Origin: Hofstenia miamia
Lineage: Eukaryota > Xenacoelomorpha > Acoela
Direction: 5' to 3'
DNA length: 64,000 nt
Assembly (NCBI GenBank): GCA_004352715.1
Contig: SCFE01000015.1
Location: forward strand, 2,850,551 to 2,914,550
The translations under genes were made by a program, and so were the position numbers. Under the pieces are notes generated by a model. It was not told the DNA's origin. It saw only the letters and a list, made by a program, of their open reading frames with translations, and ran no database searches. Shown here one piece after another: positions 24,401-33,240 of this stretch; positions within the stretch are counted from its first letter, which is position 1, and each line of letters begins with the position of its first letter.

Positions 24401-27400
24401 ATGTAGTATGCTAAAATTTCAAAACCTCCGATCCTGCGAGTACTCGAAATTTCACGTCAATTCGAGTACATGGCCGGCAGTCTCGACTCAAAATTGTTCT
24501 GTGTGAGCTACCGGACATTCTTGAAGAAAATGCTGACAAATGCTAAAACCCATGGAAAATTGATAGTGTTTTAATATTGGATTCTTTCGAGGCTGGATTT
24601 AATGATAAACCAAATTAGGTTTGCTACTAGTCGAACCAGTTAAAATTTACATTAATAACCGTTAAAATAAATTAATCTTAAACATTCAGGTGTTGTTTTA
24701 AAAAAGGACAAACAAATTTCCCACATTTCTAAACAATTTTCTTTATGTCAATTAGGAATTTTGGAAATCACGAGACATATTCACATCCATTAATGAATTC
24801 CGCGAAGTGTAATGTTAAATACTTAAAATAAATTGTATTGCTATACTGGAAATACCTGAAAAAACTATTTTCTATGAAACCAAGCTCAAATGTTTCTTTT
24901 TATGTCGATAGGCCACCCAAGTCTATTGCGCTGTAAGTCAGAGGTCATATTGAAGACGCCAATGACTTCACACTTCATGCAAAGGCGTGCCTCAACATAT
25001 ATGTCGCGATCACGCAGGGATTTAAAACGTAACTGAACGAGGAGCTATTTTTATTTTATCCTGAAGTCCTCTCAAAATTTGGGACGTCTTACCTAGTTTG
25101 TGAGTTATAAATAATTGACATTAAGAAATTCTAAGACTATTTGAGGCCAAAACGTATCTTCCTATTTAAAAATCCTGGATAATCTCTTTACGCAAAATTT
25201 TTTAAGCCATTTCACCCAATCAGAAATTAGTGACTAAACTACAGTTAATCATTGTCATTCATCATAGTAAGTTAACTGAAATGTTAATACATAAATCAAT
25301 TGTTGGAAATTCTTGAATGCCACGATATCTACATTTAATGTAAAACATTTCTCATTGAAAAAAAATTCCAATTCTTATATAATCTGCATGCTAGAGGGAC
25401 GTTTTTTGAATCTTTCAATCTGTCAAAGGATTTATAGCATTGTATTTCCATTTTTTGGATTAAAATCAGTTTACAAACATCATAATTTTTGAATATGTAA
25501 TTAACACAAGAGATATATTTTTGAAAACTAAATGCCAAACAAGATGTTTTGTAATATTTAATCAAATTGATTGTTATATAACCAGTTTAAATATATTTCT
25601 TACGATTCTGTACTTAGGTGTTATAAGAAAACTACTAGTATGCACTTAGCGATAATATAAATTTGCAAAAAGTACACTTAGCGGTTAATGTATGTATGTA
25701 TATTCAACTAAAATCTCCGAATTCCACAGATTTCACACAATTTCTCGCTAACTTCCTCCTGACACAAGCTTTGTTTTTTGAGAACCCGAATTCAACAGGG
25801 TTCAGCACATACGAATAAGGTTAAAGAAATTAGCTAATTAAATCATTTTCAATGTAAAAATTCTTCATGATCACTAAATCGTGTATTCTCGCGCCAATAT
25901 CTTTTGCCAGCGATAAATAGACGCCGTTATTATTTTTATTATTATTATAATAAGAGTCAAAAGCAATTTATTATTTTTAGCTTGTACAAATGTAGTAAGG
26001 GAAAATAATACAAAATCTATAAACTACATATATATACATAAAATATAATTTTACAAAATATTGTAAACCACTAGAAGAAACAATGAAAATTCATTTGCAT
26101 ATTTTTATTTAGATATGTATGAAATAAGTAAATGTGCTTGCATCTCCTAGCATTTGTTGCACTTAACAAAAAATCTTTAAGCCTGCTATTGTAATTCCTA
26201 TAAGACTGCATTCCTTATTAATAGGGGTAGAAAATTCCATTGTTGAGATGCATTCAGGGAAAATGAGCTCTTGCTGTTTAGAATACTATGGTACTTTTTA
26301 GTTCGAATGCTTAATTTTAGGTAGCCATTCAGAAAATGAAGTGATTTGCGTTGGTAAACATATTTATACATGATGCACATGGTTTGGGATTGAATAGCGT
26401 GTATGGGACCTATATTATTAATTTCATTACATAGAGAGGAGATGGATTCCTGTTTTGGAATAAATTTTATTATTCTTAAAGCCTAATTATAAATTAGAGA
26501 CATGATCAGACAAATTTAAATAATTCAAATTTAACAGTAATTCATGTCGTTAATTACAAATCATGGCAGCATCATCTTAATCACCATAATAATAATAATA
26601 ATAATTGGTAGCGCTATGTATGATTTTGTGGATATAATCGTTAGCGTTATGTACATTAAAAGCTTTTTCGTGTGCAATTTTCTTAAGTACACATTGCCTT
26701 AGTATATATCAACTGTCCTACAAATTTTCAGTCTGAGATATACATAAGTGATTGAGTAGTGAGTGTATAAATTTTCAATAGGCCCATTCAGGAATGAAGC
26801 TGGCTTCCTAGTTACAAATGCATCAGATCAAATCGAGTGGGCCTACTTTTATTTGATCAGTAAAAACTTTTTAGATGCAAAAATAGATTTAAAAACGTTT
26901 GGAACTACTCCGAGATCTTCAATACCCGATGAGGTATTCATATTTTTCTACTTATTGTTACCACATATTTACCCTATCTGAAACCCACAAAATGAAGCAA
27001 TTTATAATAAACCCTTAATTATACCCTTTTTATATCATAACTTTATAGGTCTGAATTTTACTTTAAAAATGATTGGAAGTACTGCGAAATCGATATTGTT
27101 AATATTCATAGGGATAGTGATTTCCCAAGCAAAATTTCTATTTTTCTTATATTTAATTGTCTAAAGAAGTCCATGCTAATAACTTTTAGCAGTTCCTACT
27201 TATATACATTTAATAACATTTTCTAGATGTAAATTTCAATTTAAAAACGATTGAAAGTACTCCGAAACCCATAGCTCTAAAATTGAATGAGTAATAGCAC
27301 ATTTTCACAAGTCATTTCTTGCTAAACATAGCTTCAAATTCAAAATAATAATAGTTTTAATTGAACAAATTTGTGCATAAATTACAGTAACACTATGAAT

Positions 27401-30400
27401 ACTGTAAGTCCTTAAATTTAGTATCATTCACTTTAATCCAACATTTCATCTAGATCGGTGCAGTCTGAATTTATACTAACTCAGCGCCGCCGTCTCGGGG
27501 GGGCTACAAGGAGCTAAGCCCCGTCTGCTAAATTCAAAACCCCTCTAAAATTTTATAAGTTTATAACTGAAATAAAGATTTTTTAATAATTAGAAATAAT
27601 TTTTTTCTCATATAGCTTTTGTTCTAATCCTATTTTTCATTACAAGATATACATACAGTATACACAACAATAGTAGACATAATAATTAACTATATAAAAA
27701 CACGTACTTAATTTAGCATCTATGATAAAATAAGAAAGGCAGAATGTTATAAAGTAAATTCTTATTGGCTAAAAATTTAGTAGGTCAAATTATATAACTA
27801 TAAATGAATTACAAATAGAGAAGTGATTCACTTAATTAAATTTTTATTCGAGGTACGTATGTACTTATTACAATTTTGTTTTTGAATTAATATCTAGGAT
27901 TAGTAATATTCTTCAATATTTTTGATAACTTGATTAATACTTTTTACATATCTTAAAACTTTATTAATTTATAGATTAACAATGTCGCTGCTAAATTATT
28001 TTCAGTCAAGCGGTGTGAAAGGAGCTGTTAATAAATCTATTCCAAGTGATTTGAATGATGACAACCCTAACCAACCAAGTGGAAAATTTCCACCATCAGT
28101 ATTTNNNNNNNNNNNNNNNNNNNNNNNNNNNNNNNNNNNNNNNNNNNNNNNNNNNNNNNNNNNNNNNNNNNNNNNNNNNNNNNNNNNNNNNNNNNNNNNN
28201 NNNNNNNNNNNNNNNNNNNNNNNNNNNNNNNNNNNNNNNNNNNNNNNNNNNNNNNNNNNNNNNNNNNNNNNNNNNNNNNNNNNNNNNNNNNNNNNNNNNN
28301 NNNNNNNNNNNNNNNNNNNNNNNNNNNNNNNNNNNNNNNNNNNNNNNNNNNNNNNNNNNNNNNNNNNNNNNNNNNNNNNNNNNNNNNNNNNNNNNNNNNN
28401 NNNNNNNTGGAAAACAACCCTAGAAAAAAAGGGTGGATTCCATTTACACGAACTTTCTTCTGACCATATTCAAGCAATGAAATCTTGGAAGGAATTACAG
28501 TCACGTAAAGAAAATCACCAAGAAATCTCAACTTTACTAATTGAAAATCAACTAGAAAAAAACCGATATTATGTTAGTGCCATCCTTGATGTACATAAAT
28601 TTTTGGTTACTAACGAACTACCTTATAGAGGAGATTCTGAAAAATCAAATGAAGATAATATTAATTTTCAATCAGGCCTTTTTATGCGTCTATTTGAGTA
28701 TACTTTGCAAAAAGATTCAAAATTGTCCGAAATAGCAAAGAACATACCAAAAGTTGCAACCTACACATCTCATTAAATTCAGAACGATATAATATCAATG
28801 ATGGCTACTATAGTTCAAGAAAAGATTGTAACCAAGATAAAAAATTCTGATACTGGATGGAACTAAAGATCCCACTGGTAATGAAAATCTGTCAATTGTA
28901 ATACGTTCTGTAAAAGAGGGACAGCATTTGAACATTTGCTTGCGATTGAAACAACAGATCTTTGTGCAGAGGCACTGACAACTGTGATATTACAATCTAT
29001 CGAGTTTCTTGGCCTAAACCCCCAAAACATTATTTCCCATTGTTATGACGAAGCTGCTGTAATGGCAGGCAAGCATGGCGGAGTTCAAGCTAGATTACAA
29101 CAGAAACTAAGTAAATTAATTCCATATATCCATTGTTACAACCACAAGCTCCATCTAGTGGTAATAAATGCCATTTCTCGGGATGACAAAGTTAGACAAC
29201 ATTTTGATTTTTGCAGCTTATTGTACAACTTTACTAGAAATTTTCTAGTTTCAAAGCTCTATGAAGGTACAAAGCTTTCTCGTCTTATGGAACAGCGTTG
29301 GGATGGTCACTTAAAAATGACAAAGTGTATTTCAAAAAACTACGAAAGCCTGATTGAGTTACTTGAAAAAGTAATTAAAAGCAACTTATCGGGAAATATT
29401 ATTGAAGCAACAGGTCTCCTTACAAAAATGAAAGAACCTGAATTTATGTTTACTGTAAAATTCATACATACATTACTTTCTTGTCTTAAACCAGCCAATG
29501 ATATCTTACAATCAGAAAAAATGGATTTGCTAACTGCCAGTGAAATTGTGAAGAGTTCTCTAGAATTAGTCAAGAACATGCGACAGGAAATTGAATTTGT
29601 AAAATTGTACGAAGAATCTTTTAAAAATTATGACTCACCATTTCCAGAGAAACGAAAGCGAGAGTTGCCTGTCCATTTAAATGATTTTATTGTTACAGAC
29701 ATTCAGGTTAGTGAATTGGGTACATCGGCAAAATGTAAATTGTTAGAAATGTATTATGGAGTTCTGGACAGAACAATTGGTGAAATTCAATCACGATATA
29801 GTACTGAAAATGTTGCTCTTTTAAGAAGCATTAAATGCTTAACAGAATTTGAGAATGAACTATTAATCCAATCACATATTTCTCCTTTGGCACAGCTATG
29901 TTCTGTTGATATTATTGAAAGTAAGTGTGAAATTGCTGCAGCTTCAAATTTTCTTAAGACAAAACTCAATGAAAAATGTTTTAATGCAGATATTGAAGGT
30001 ATAACAAAGTTTCTTTATCCATTTCGAGAAGCCTTTCCAAGTGTCTTTCGGCTTTATGCGGCAGCACTGACATTACCAGCATCGACAGCAACATGTAAAG
30101 CCAGTTTCAGCACTCTATCCCGAATTATTTCACCATATAGAAGAAGTATGTCACAGAAACGGAAGGCTAATTTGGTACTCCTTTCACATGAAAGTTTAGT
30201 GATTTCAATTGAAACTGAAAATTTTTTAAAAAGATTTAACAATTTGAAAAATTGACGATTGCAGTTGTGGTAAACTATTTTTTCCTATTGCTCTTAAATA
30301 AAATTTTGTTCAAGCTCTTATCTTATTTTATAATACTGATAAAATATTTTAAATAAAATAAAATATTTATTAGCCCCTTCAAAAATTGAGCAAGCCCCTG

Positions 30401-31146
30401 TACTAACTTTATTTACACGGCGGGCCCGTACTAACAGTTCTTGTTAAATATAAATATATATGTACATCACTGCTGTTGAAATAGTGTCATTCAATAATTA
30501 TTGAATACAATTCAATAGAAATTGACAGTGAGTGAACATTTGTATATATTGTGCTTTATTTGAAAATATAATTTAAAACTTTCGACTTTTCTCATTTTAA
30601 TAGAAAATTTTCAAATCGTTAATAACTTTTAAAGAAACAATTAAATTATCAAATTAAGGCTATTTTTGAAATCAGGACATAAAAGTTGTCTAAAAAAATT
30701 GCATTCTAAAAAAGTTCTTAATAGTTTTTGAAAATTTGTTGAACAGTGCAATTGATTTGGGTAACTACCAAAGTTAGTGTACAGAGCGCTAGATCTAACT
30801 ATTCTAAAAATCTATTGAAAAAATTTTTTTAGTACATGCAAAATCCTGTCAAGCAATATTGCAGGCAATATTTAATAATTTTATAAAATTGAATACCTTC
30901 TAAATGCTTAATTGAAATGGTAACATCGTTAGAGGCAGTCAAATCCTTAAAGTCATCATGTGTAGTACAACTATGAGAATTCGATCTGTCACGAAAAGGA
31001 TGTCGCACTGTTTTTGGAGAGTGTTCTCTAAGCTTCGACAAAGAACTTGTGTTACTTTCATTCTTAACGGTCAATCGTGAAGATGACGCTGATCTAGTGG
31101 AGGAACGCAATCGTCGTTTTCTCCTTGTATCAGTGCATGTTGGCAT
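11490..31146 (-). CDS. CycE: Cyclin E, three-exon gene (400 aa)
   Basis: The coding sequence joins 31146-30897, 23014-22801 and 12228-11490 on the minus strand. Phases agree at both junctions: exon 1 leaves G and exon 2 opens with AA; exon 2 leaves AA and exon 3 opens with G, giving EVCK then LRRETFYMAQHFFD. Splice sites are GT/AG (AAG|GTATTC with TTTAG|AATC; CAA|GTATAA with TTTAG|GCTA). The total of 400 aa matches the family (about 400-410). The protein has a basic N-terminus (RRKRRLR, residues 8-14, a likely nuclear signal), LPFLNWA, the cyclin box with MRSITFDWL and AAKIEEI (invariant Arg, Lys and Glu present), a TWLTLFFQ segment where cyclin E has its centrosome-targeting sequence, VLDIDCHQFSYNVLAAG, RFRG and NIQT-like text, and a C-terminal TPQS degron-like tail. 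Cyclin E activates CDK2 at G1/S. Both introns are packed with transposons, and one is broken by a 1000-N gap. Confidence 0.93.
12229..13978. other. Cyclin E intron 2, 3' part, with (TA)n at 12420-12451
   Basis: No coding text or transposon I can support, apart from a 32-bp TA microsatellite. The 68-codon plus-strand frame at 12625-12831 lacks any recognisable motif. Confidence 0.5.
13979..14219 (-). mobile_element. Fragment of the BED-type hAT transposase
   Basis: Minus-strand text reads LPKHLIHNCAERIRGKF, DDLIANVKESIVKNS, GTPPSPVLTRWDTWLSAA and YYAKKFIKV. It is nearly identical to the start of the right hAT half at 41234-41410 (which has RWGTWLSAA) but in the opposite orientation. Homology stops abruptly at 13979 and at the palindrome (14195-14241). 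It is a short internal piece without termini. Because it overlaps the sequence where the other copy hits its assembly gap, repeats of this family are a plausible reason for that gap. Confidence 0.8.
14195..14241. repeat. Perfect 22-bp palindrome with 3-base loop (fold-back junction)
   Basis: The left arm 14195-14216 (AACTTAGTTCTTAATTAACA plus AC) is exactly complementary to 14220-14241, with ACA between. Beyond one mismatch, CTTTGG and CCAAAG extend the arms to about 29 bp. The left arm belongs to the minus-strand hAT fragment. The right arm is the same hAT sequence turned round, after which LINE sequence begins. Confidence 0.9.
14242..14470 (+). pseudogene. LINE 3' fragment (C-terminal region of ORF2)
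   Basis: Text such as WTIRIVSDIPRYAHVNASY and IMRPSNYVKYLTCL matches the C-terminal region of the other LINE copies here (compare 47650-47790). It is broken by stops and stops abruptly where another LINE segment begins. Confidence 0.65.
14635..15423 (+). pseudogene. CR1-like LINE ORF2: RT N-terminal part
   Basis: An open frame (14635-15192) contains FIKIGKFNGKN, SKGPSTVPNF, and YRPISVTHMSGKIFKK, typical of the fingers region just before RT motif A in CR1/jockey-type LINEs. After a frameshift near 15105 the text continues as SQFGFRRKHSETDAL-like and FLDLSKAFDSMSYDIL (motif A), then KLIQSFLRNRFKTVKL, and stops at about 15423. The GVPQG and YADD region is missing because a short inverted-repeat element follows. 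The same family has a chimeric copy at 43786-45086. Confidence 0.8.
15440..15953. mobile_element. MITE-like element with 12-bp inverted ends
   Basis: GCGGATTCCGCC at 15442-15453 and its inverse GGCGGAATCCGC at 15941-15952 bound about 510 bp of AT-rich non-coding sequence. The motif is itself almost palindromic. It sits between the RT of one LINE copy and the ORF1 of another. I could not find a target-site duplication, so the boundaries are tentative. Confidence 0.4.
15954..16135 (+). pseudogene. LINE ORF1 C-terminus, SGNH-esterase-like
   Basis: The frame holds LLYAHDGLHFSRQGYVVFVR, where D-x-x-H resembles the last catalytic block of SGNH/GDSL hydrolases. CR1-type LINEs often carry an esterase domain in ORF1. 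It lies directly 5' of an ORF2 start on the same strand, as expected. The N-terminal part is missing, cut by the MITE-like element. Identification rests on one motif and position. Confidence 0.5.
16265..16445 (+). pseudogene. LINE ORF2 start: AP endonuclease, 5' part
   Basis: Text INPGPDHSN, LKIVCLNAHDLRNSYANF and LYEAIGDN is the usual opening of CR1-like ORF2 (NPGP, then a LNxRSLRN-type motif of the endonuclease). The frame is interrupted exactly at the 8-bp duplication GTGATAAC (16438-16445) by the hAT element and continues in the same frame at 41984. Confidence 0.85.
16438..17223 (+). mobile_element. Left half of BED/CGGBP1-like hAT transposon
   Basis: The duplication GTGATAAC (16438-16445) is followed by the terminus TAGGGCAATTC (16446). 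Five GTCACAAT motifs lie at 16470-16560. The transposase starts with ATG at 16830 (MPKVAATNKVKIEAIIRQF). A stop and frameshift near 16932 disrupt a BED-like finger (YC..CN; then VKRYFVEWHRASDKH). Text typical of hAT N-terminal regions (ANIALYKLNNHELRQLF, PSESTCRRQV) runs into the gap at 17224. The right half is at 41234-41983. The full element would be about 2.5 kb if the gap is about 1 kb. Confidence 0.85.
17224..18223. other. 1000-N scaffold gap
   Basis: Exactly 1000 N, like 40234-41233 and 61340-62339. This suggests a default length for gaps of unknown size. Open frames through it are meaningless. Confidence 0.95.
18224..18398. mobile_element. piggyBac-like element terminus inserted in a LINE
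   Basis: The segment ends CATGGCAGTCAATGTG followed by TTAA (18395-18398), the target of piggyBac-type elements, and the LINE frame starts right after. The same 16 bp occur inverted at 48684-48699, again followed inward by a GATCTGGCC motif. Only this end is present because the contig starts at 18224. Confidence 0.6.
18399..19648 (+). pseudogene. LINE copy with internal deletion and (AGT)6 tail
   Basis: The text begins NDFFINIGKFNGKN and DFKSKGPS and then jumps from about 18650 to KLSKYGISNDS, so the RT motif A block is deleted. RT palm text follows with QYEDDTCIYV at 18850 (YEDD where other copies have YADD). The C-terminal region ends near 19540. A terminal (AGT)6 is at 19631-19648. Many stops and frameshifts. 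Confidence 0.8.
19649..19764 (+). mobile_element. Short LINE 3' stub with (AGT)4 tail
   Basis: GTAGTTTATAGAATGCAAAT and GAATAGTTAAATAGTAGTAG (19713-19764) repeat the 3' end of the LINE family next to the previous tail. This is a severely 5'-truncated insertion directly beside or within the tail of another copy. Confidence 0.65.
19790..20720 (-). pseudogene. L2/CR1-type LINE RT, different family, minus strand
   Basis: On the minus strand, 20380-20250 reads QDSLLGSLFAVFHSDMLPS and YKYTDDVNSVIP (the GVPQG and YADD blocks; the first catalytic Ala is Thr), followed by NWALDNQMKINV and KSKQLIIK. Further on, text resembling KKASQRLHILRTLKSYLQS appears in shifted frames to about 19930. The 5' side (20400-20720) is only faintly coding. 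Wording differs from the plus-strand LINEs, so it is another family. It lies antisense to those LINEs and sense to cyclin E. Confidence 0.65.
20721..22800. other. Cyclin E intron 2, 5' part, no supported element
   Basis: AT-rich, short chance frames only (for example minus-strand 21968-22219). I see no terminal repeats or conserved text. Confidence 0.45.
22801..23014 (-). CDS. CycE: Cyclin E exon 2
   Basis: This exon of 214 bp codes residues 84-155. The acceptor is CATTTAG at 23015-23021 and the donor GTATAA begins at 22800. It reads SLPFLNWASSDALWGIML, SRHSGLQPFMRSIT and FDWLLDVCEVC, the start of the cyclin box. The hydrophobic-patch motif, MRAIL in most cyclins, is MRSIT here. A TTP-T sequence (TTPTT) just after the start is the only candidate for a second, N-terminal TP degron. 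A gene finder would see only a short frame with a TTG start. Confidence 0.92.
23250..23370. repeat. Low-complexity AAGTTTGA-type repeat
   Basis: Variants of AAGTTTGAAATTTGA recur about eight times at 23256-23362. A CAGGGCTTTGAAAG at 23252 resembles a hAT end but no matching right end or target duplication is convincing. Confidence 0.6.
23863..24130. repeat. Dispersed 30-bp direct repeat
   Basis: GTTAATTATAAGAAATGTAA (23863-23892 with flank) and GTTAATTACAAGAAATATAA (24101-24130) match over about 30 bp, each ending in TCAAAC. Likely parts of one decayed repeat. Confidence 0.55.
24131..25924. other. Cyclin E intron 1 sequence, nothing identified
   Basis: AT-rich, many stops in all frames. The minus-strand frame at 25335-25565 has no recognisable motif. 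Confidence 0.45.
25925..26500 (-). pseudogene. LINE ORF2 C-terminus and 3' tail, minus strand
   Basis: Minus-strand text RIIKFIPKQESISSLCNEIN, then KKYHSILNSKSSFSL and ASQQWNFLPLLIRNAV, is the C-terminal region of a jockey/CR1-type LINE ORF2. It is open for 60 codons (26380-26198). The 3' side ends in an AATAATAATAA-like tail near 25930-25945, as does the LINE at 50025-52624 rather than the AGT-tailed family. Confidence 0.7.
26870..27300. repeat. Diverged tandem repeat, about 175-190 bp unit, three copies
   Basis: A block of the type TAGATGYAAATTT, ATTTAAAAACG, TTGGAASTACTCCGAAATC starts at 26872, 27046 and 27234. A weaker match starts near 27451, just before the hAT insertion. It is an old minisatellite-like duplication inside cyclin E intron 1. 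Confidence 0.6.
27474..30436 (+). mobile_element. Nearly complete ZMYM/TTF-type hAT transposon in cyclin E intron 1
   Basis: Termini are CAGCGCCGCCGT at 27482 and ACGGCGGGCCCG ending at 30428 (imperfect inverted repeats). They are flanked by TACTAACT (27474-27481) and TACTAACA (30429-30436), a one-mismatch 8-bp duplication. The 2.95-kb element carries one transposase gene. It runs antisense to cyclin E. The G+C-rich ends stand out from the AT-rich intron. Confidence 0.88.
27982..30255 (+). pseudogene. hAT transposase (ZMYM/TTF type), two frameshifts
   Basis: ATG at 27982 (MSLLNYFQSSGVKG) is followed after about 40 residues by a 303-N gap where the zinc finger would lie. The frame then reads HELSSDHIQAMKSWKEL, ILDVHKFLV and LPYRG, stops at 28774, then in other frames QNDIISMM, VQEKIVTKIK and DGTKDPTGNENLSIVIRSV (first catalytic Asp block). 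From 28936 a 439-residue frame holds HCYDEAAVMAGKHGGVQARL (second block), YIHCYNHKLHLVV, LMEQRWDGH (Trp near the last catalytic region), and LPASTATCKASFSTL with YRRSMSQKRKANLVLL (dimerisation domain). The family cuts and pastes hAT elements. Only two frame breaks interrupt it, so it is young compared with its neighbours, or the breaks are assembly errors. Confidence 0.85.
30897..31146 (-). CDS. CycE: Cyclin E exon 1 (start codon)
   Basis: This exon of 250 bp codes residues 1-83 plus one base. It starts MPTCTDTRRKRRLRSSTRSA and ends at CATTTAGAAG before GTATTC. It is Ser/Thr/Arg-rich and disordered-looking, as cyclin E N-termini are, with a basic cluster and one SP site (REHSPKT). Its link to exon 2 rests on matching phase (G then AA), consensus sites and order, because N-termini of this family are not conserved. 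An intact ATG with no upstream in-frame ATG before the MITE supports the start. Confidence 0.8.
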
Positions 31147-31201
31147 GCCAGCATTAAGTAGACTTAACTAATAACTAGATACATTTTTAAAAATTGATGA
31201 T

Positions 31202-31822
31202 TTAACTCCTAGAAGACCAAGGTATTGCAAATATTCTGAAGACCAAATATGATTATTTCAATCACCAAAACTGAACGAAACCCGAAACTCACAGTAATTT
31301 AGAATGGCTATAAATACTATATTTGCAACTCATTTTATGCTTCACTTGATGATGATTTTTAAATATATTAGCTATACATTACTTTTGAGTAACATTGGTG
31401 ATCAAGGGTAATTTTTTCAATCATCCACAATCATCAAGATATGGTAAAACTGACTGAACGTTTATTGAATTTCGGATAATTTAAGAGAAATTGGAAGGCT
31501 TGCAGCGTCTCATTCTGTTGATTTCGTGAAGTTGATTTGACTAGAGAAAACAGCTTTCGAGGATTCGGCTTTCCCGTCAACCTAACCAAAGAGTCAACTC
31601 TTGCCGTCTATGAACAATGTTAGATTCGATGGTTCAATTCGCATTTGTCCTCAATGAGAGGATAATTTCACCTCAGCTCATTCAACTAAAGAAAACGTCG
31701 AATGCAACAAGGTGATGACCATGAACGAACAAGAAAAGTCATGCAATATGACAATGTAAATCGTTGAACATTTATATTGCAGAGGGGATTGAAATAATCA
31801 CCATTGGTCTTCTGAGGGTTAA
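31202..31822. mobile_element. TTAA-flanked MITE (piggyBac-like) upstream of cyclin E
   Basis: TTAA at 31202-31205 is followed by CTCCTAGAAGACCAAGG. The right end is TTGGTCTTCTGAGGG followed by TTAA (31819-31822). Inner inverted repeats GATTATTTCAATCACC (about 31251-31267) and GGATTGAAATAATCACC (about 31786-31802) pair as well. The 613-bp interior has no coding text. TTAA duplication and CCC/CTC-initial ends fit piggyBac-type non-autonomous elements. It begins about 56 bp 5' of the cyclin E ATG, so it lies in the 5' UTR or promoter. Confidence 0.65.
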
Positions 31823-33191
31823 TAAAAATTCGGTAAGGTATGTATTAAATCAACCAAGAAAACCTTAATAAATAAACATAGACAAATTTATACATTTATT
31901 AAAGATGAAAAACATTTAATGAAAAAGTTCTGGAATATTGCTACAAATGCTTGAATATGACAACAATGTTTGTCGAAACATGTCGCGATAAAAGCAATAA
32001 AATTTTCATAGAAAAAAAAATATATATCTCCCGCTAAATGTTTTTAAAAGCCTCATCTTAACCGCGTTTCCAAACATAAATCATTGAAATTTCGTAGGGT
32101 AGTGTCTCTTTAATTTACCTACCCCATGGTAAATATATTTAAGTTCGAGTGAATACTGCGGGAGCAATGGCCAAAAAAATAGTTTTTTTGGGAAAAAGTG
32201 CGATTACCTCTAAATGCCTTAGAATTTTCGGACCGTTTCATGCTAAATACAAGGTTTTTGCATTTTTCATAGCAAAAAGCGGAATATATATATATAAATA
32301 TATATAAAAAAATTATTAAAATTCTAACTATGTTTGTGCATATACTCTAAGCTTTTCAATTTCCGGCTGAATGATTCACTACGTTATTGAGGAATTTAGA
32401 ACTACACTCATGGCATTTTCAATAAAATTTATTTATCTTTGTTTTAAACCAGTGTTTCAAATAGTGATCTGTGCATCTACTTCCAATACTGATGGCGTGA
32501 TTATCAGATTGTCGTTAACTCCAATTTTAATAATGACCACACTGCATATAGGTCGGAGAAAAGATGTGTATAAGAGACAGGTTCCTCACAATCATATTAA
32601 ATATGCTTATCCCATAGGATATCTTTCATTTGGCCATGGTATATGAATAAAATTTTGAAATTCGGATTTCCACATTTTTCTTTTAAAGACGGAGGCCCAT
32701 TTTGGTACCAATCCCAAAAGTAAGCCATGAATCACACAAAAATTTTATTCCAGGCCTGAATATATTCCAATTGTGAGTGGGGTTCTTGCAATCTAAGAAA
32801 AATAGTCTCTATGTTAAAACTTTTATAAATTCTTTCATGAAACGTCTATATAGACATTGTCTAAATTGGACTAATGCTAATTAAACGACATGCTACAACA
32901 AAATGTCGATACACTTCTGTGAAATCGCTGTTCTGCCTTGAATCTGGGAGTGCCAAACTGCTCTTAAAAAATCGTATTGCACTTTAAATACGACATAAAG
33001 AGCAATTCAACAGCCATGTCAATTCCTAAGCAGGCATTACCTGATCAATACTATTTTTATCAAAATGCTAAACTTTACATACCTTGCCAGGCTTACTAGA
33101 TATATTAACCAGCTGAAAATAATTCTTAATGCTTCCCTTAGAGTTATTACAAATAATGTAAATATAAACTACGCGCGAATCGAGTAAATAC
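31823..33191. other. AT-rich stretch without supported gene, adaptor inside
   Basis: Nothing coding is recognised. The 91-codon plus-strand frame at 32371-32646 is an artefact: it reads through the Nextera sequence at 32562-32580, giving the peptide DVYKRQ. Confidence 0.5.
32562..32580 (+). other. Nextera (Tn5) mosaic-end adaptor left in the assembly
   Basis: AGATGTGTATAAGAGACAG is exactly the 19-bp mosaic end used in Nextera libraries. A chance exact match in this window is extremely unlikely. It marks untrimmed reads and a possible chimeric join here. Confidence 0.97.
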
Positions 33192-33240
33192 CTATCATAT
33201 CTTCCATAAAATTATAATCTGGTATTGAACTAACAATATC
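33192..33240 (-). CDS. Possible 49-bp exon of an unidentified minus-strand gene
   Basis: A good acceptor (CATTTCTTTATTTGTAG) ends at 33241, then 49 bp are open in one frame (DIVS, SIPDYNFMEDMI) up to a donor GTATTT at 33191-33186. If the donor is not used, the frame ends at a TAG shortly after, making it a terminal exon. I found no partner exon with certainty. The donor-like AAG|GTATGT at about 33085 may mark another. Confidence 0.25.

Noticed and set aside
32371-32646. 91-codon frame containing DVYKRQ
   Set aside because: The peptide comes from the Nextera mosaic end, so it is not a gene.
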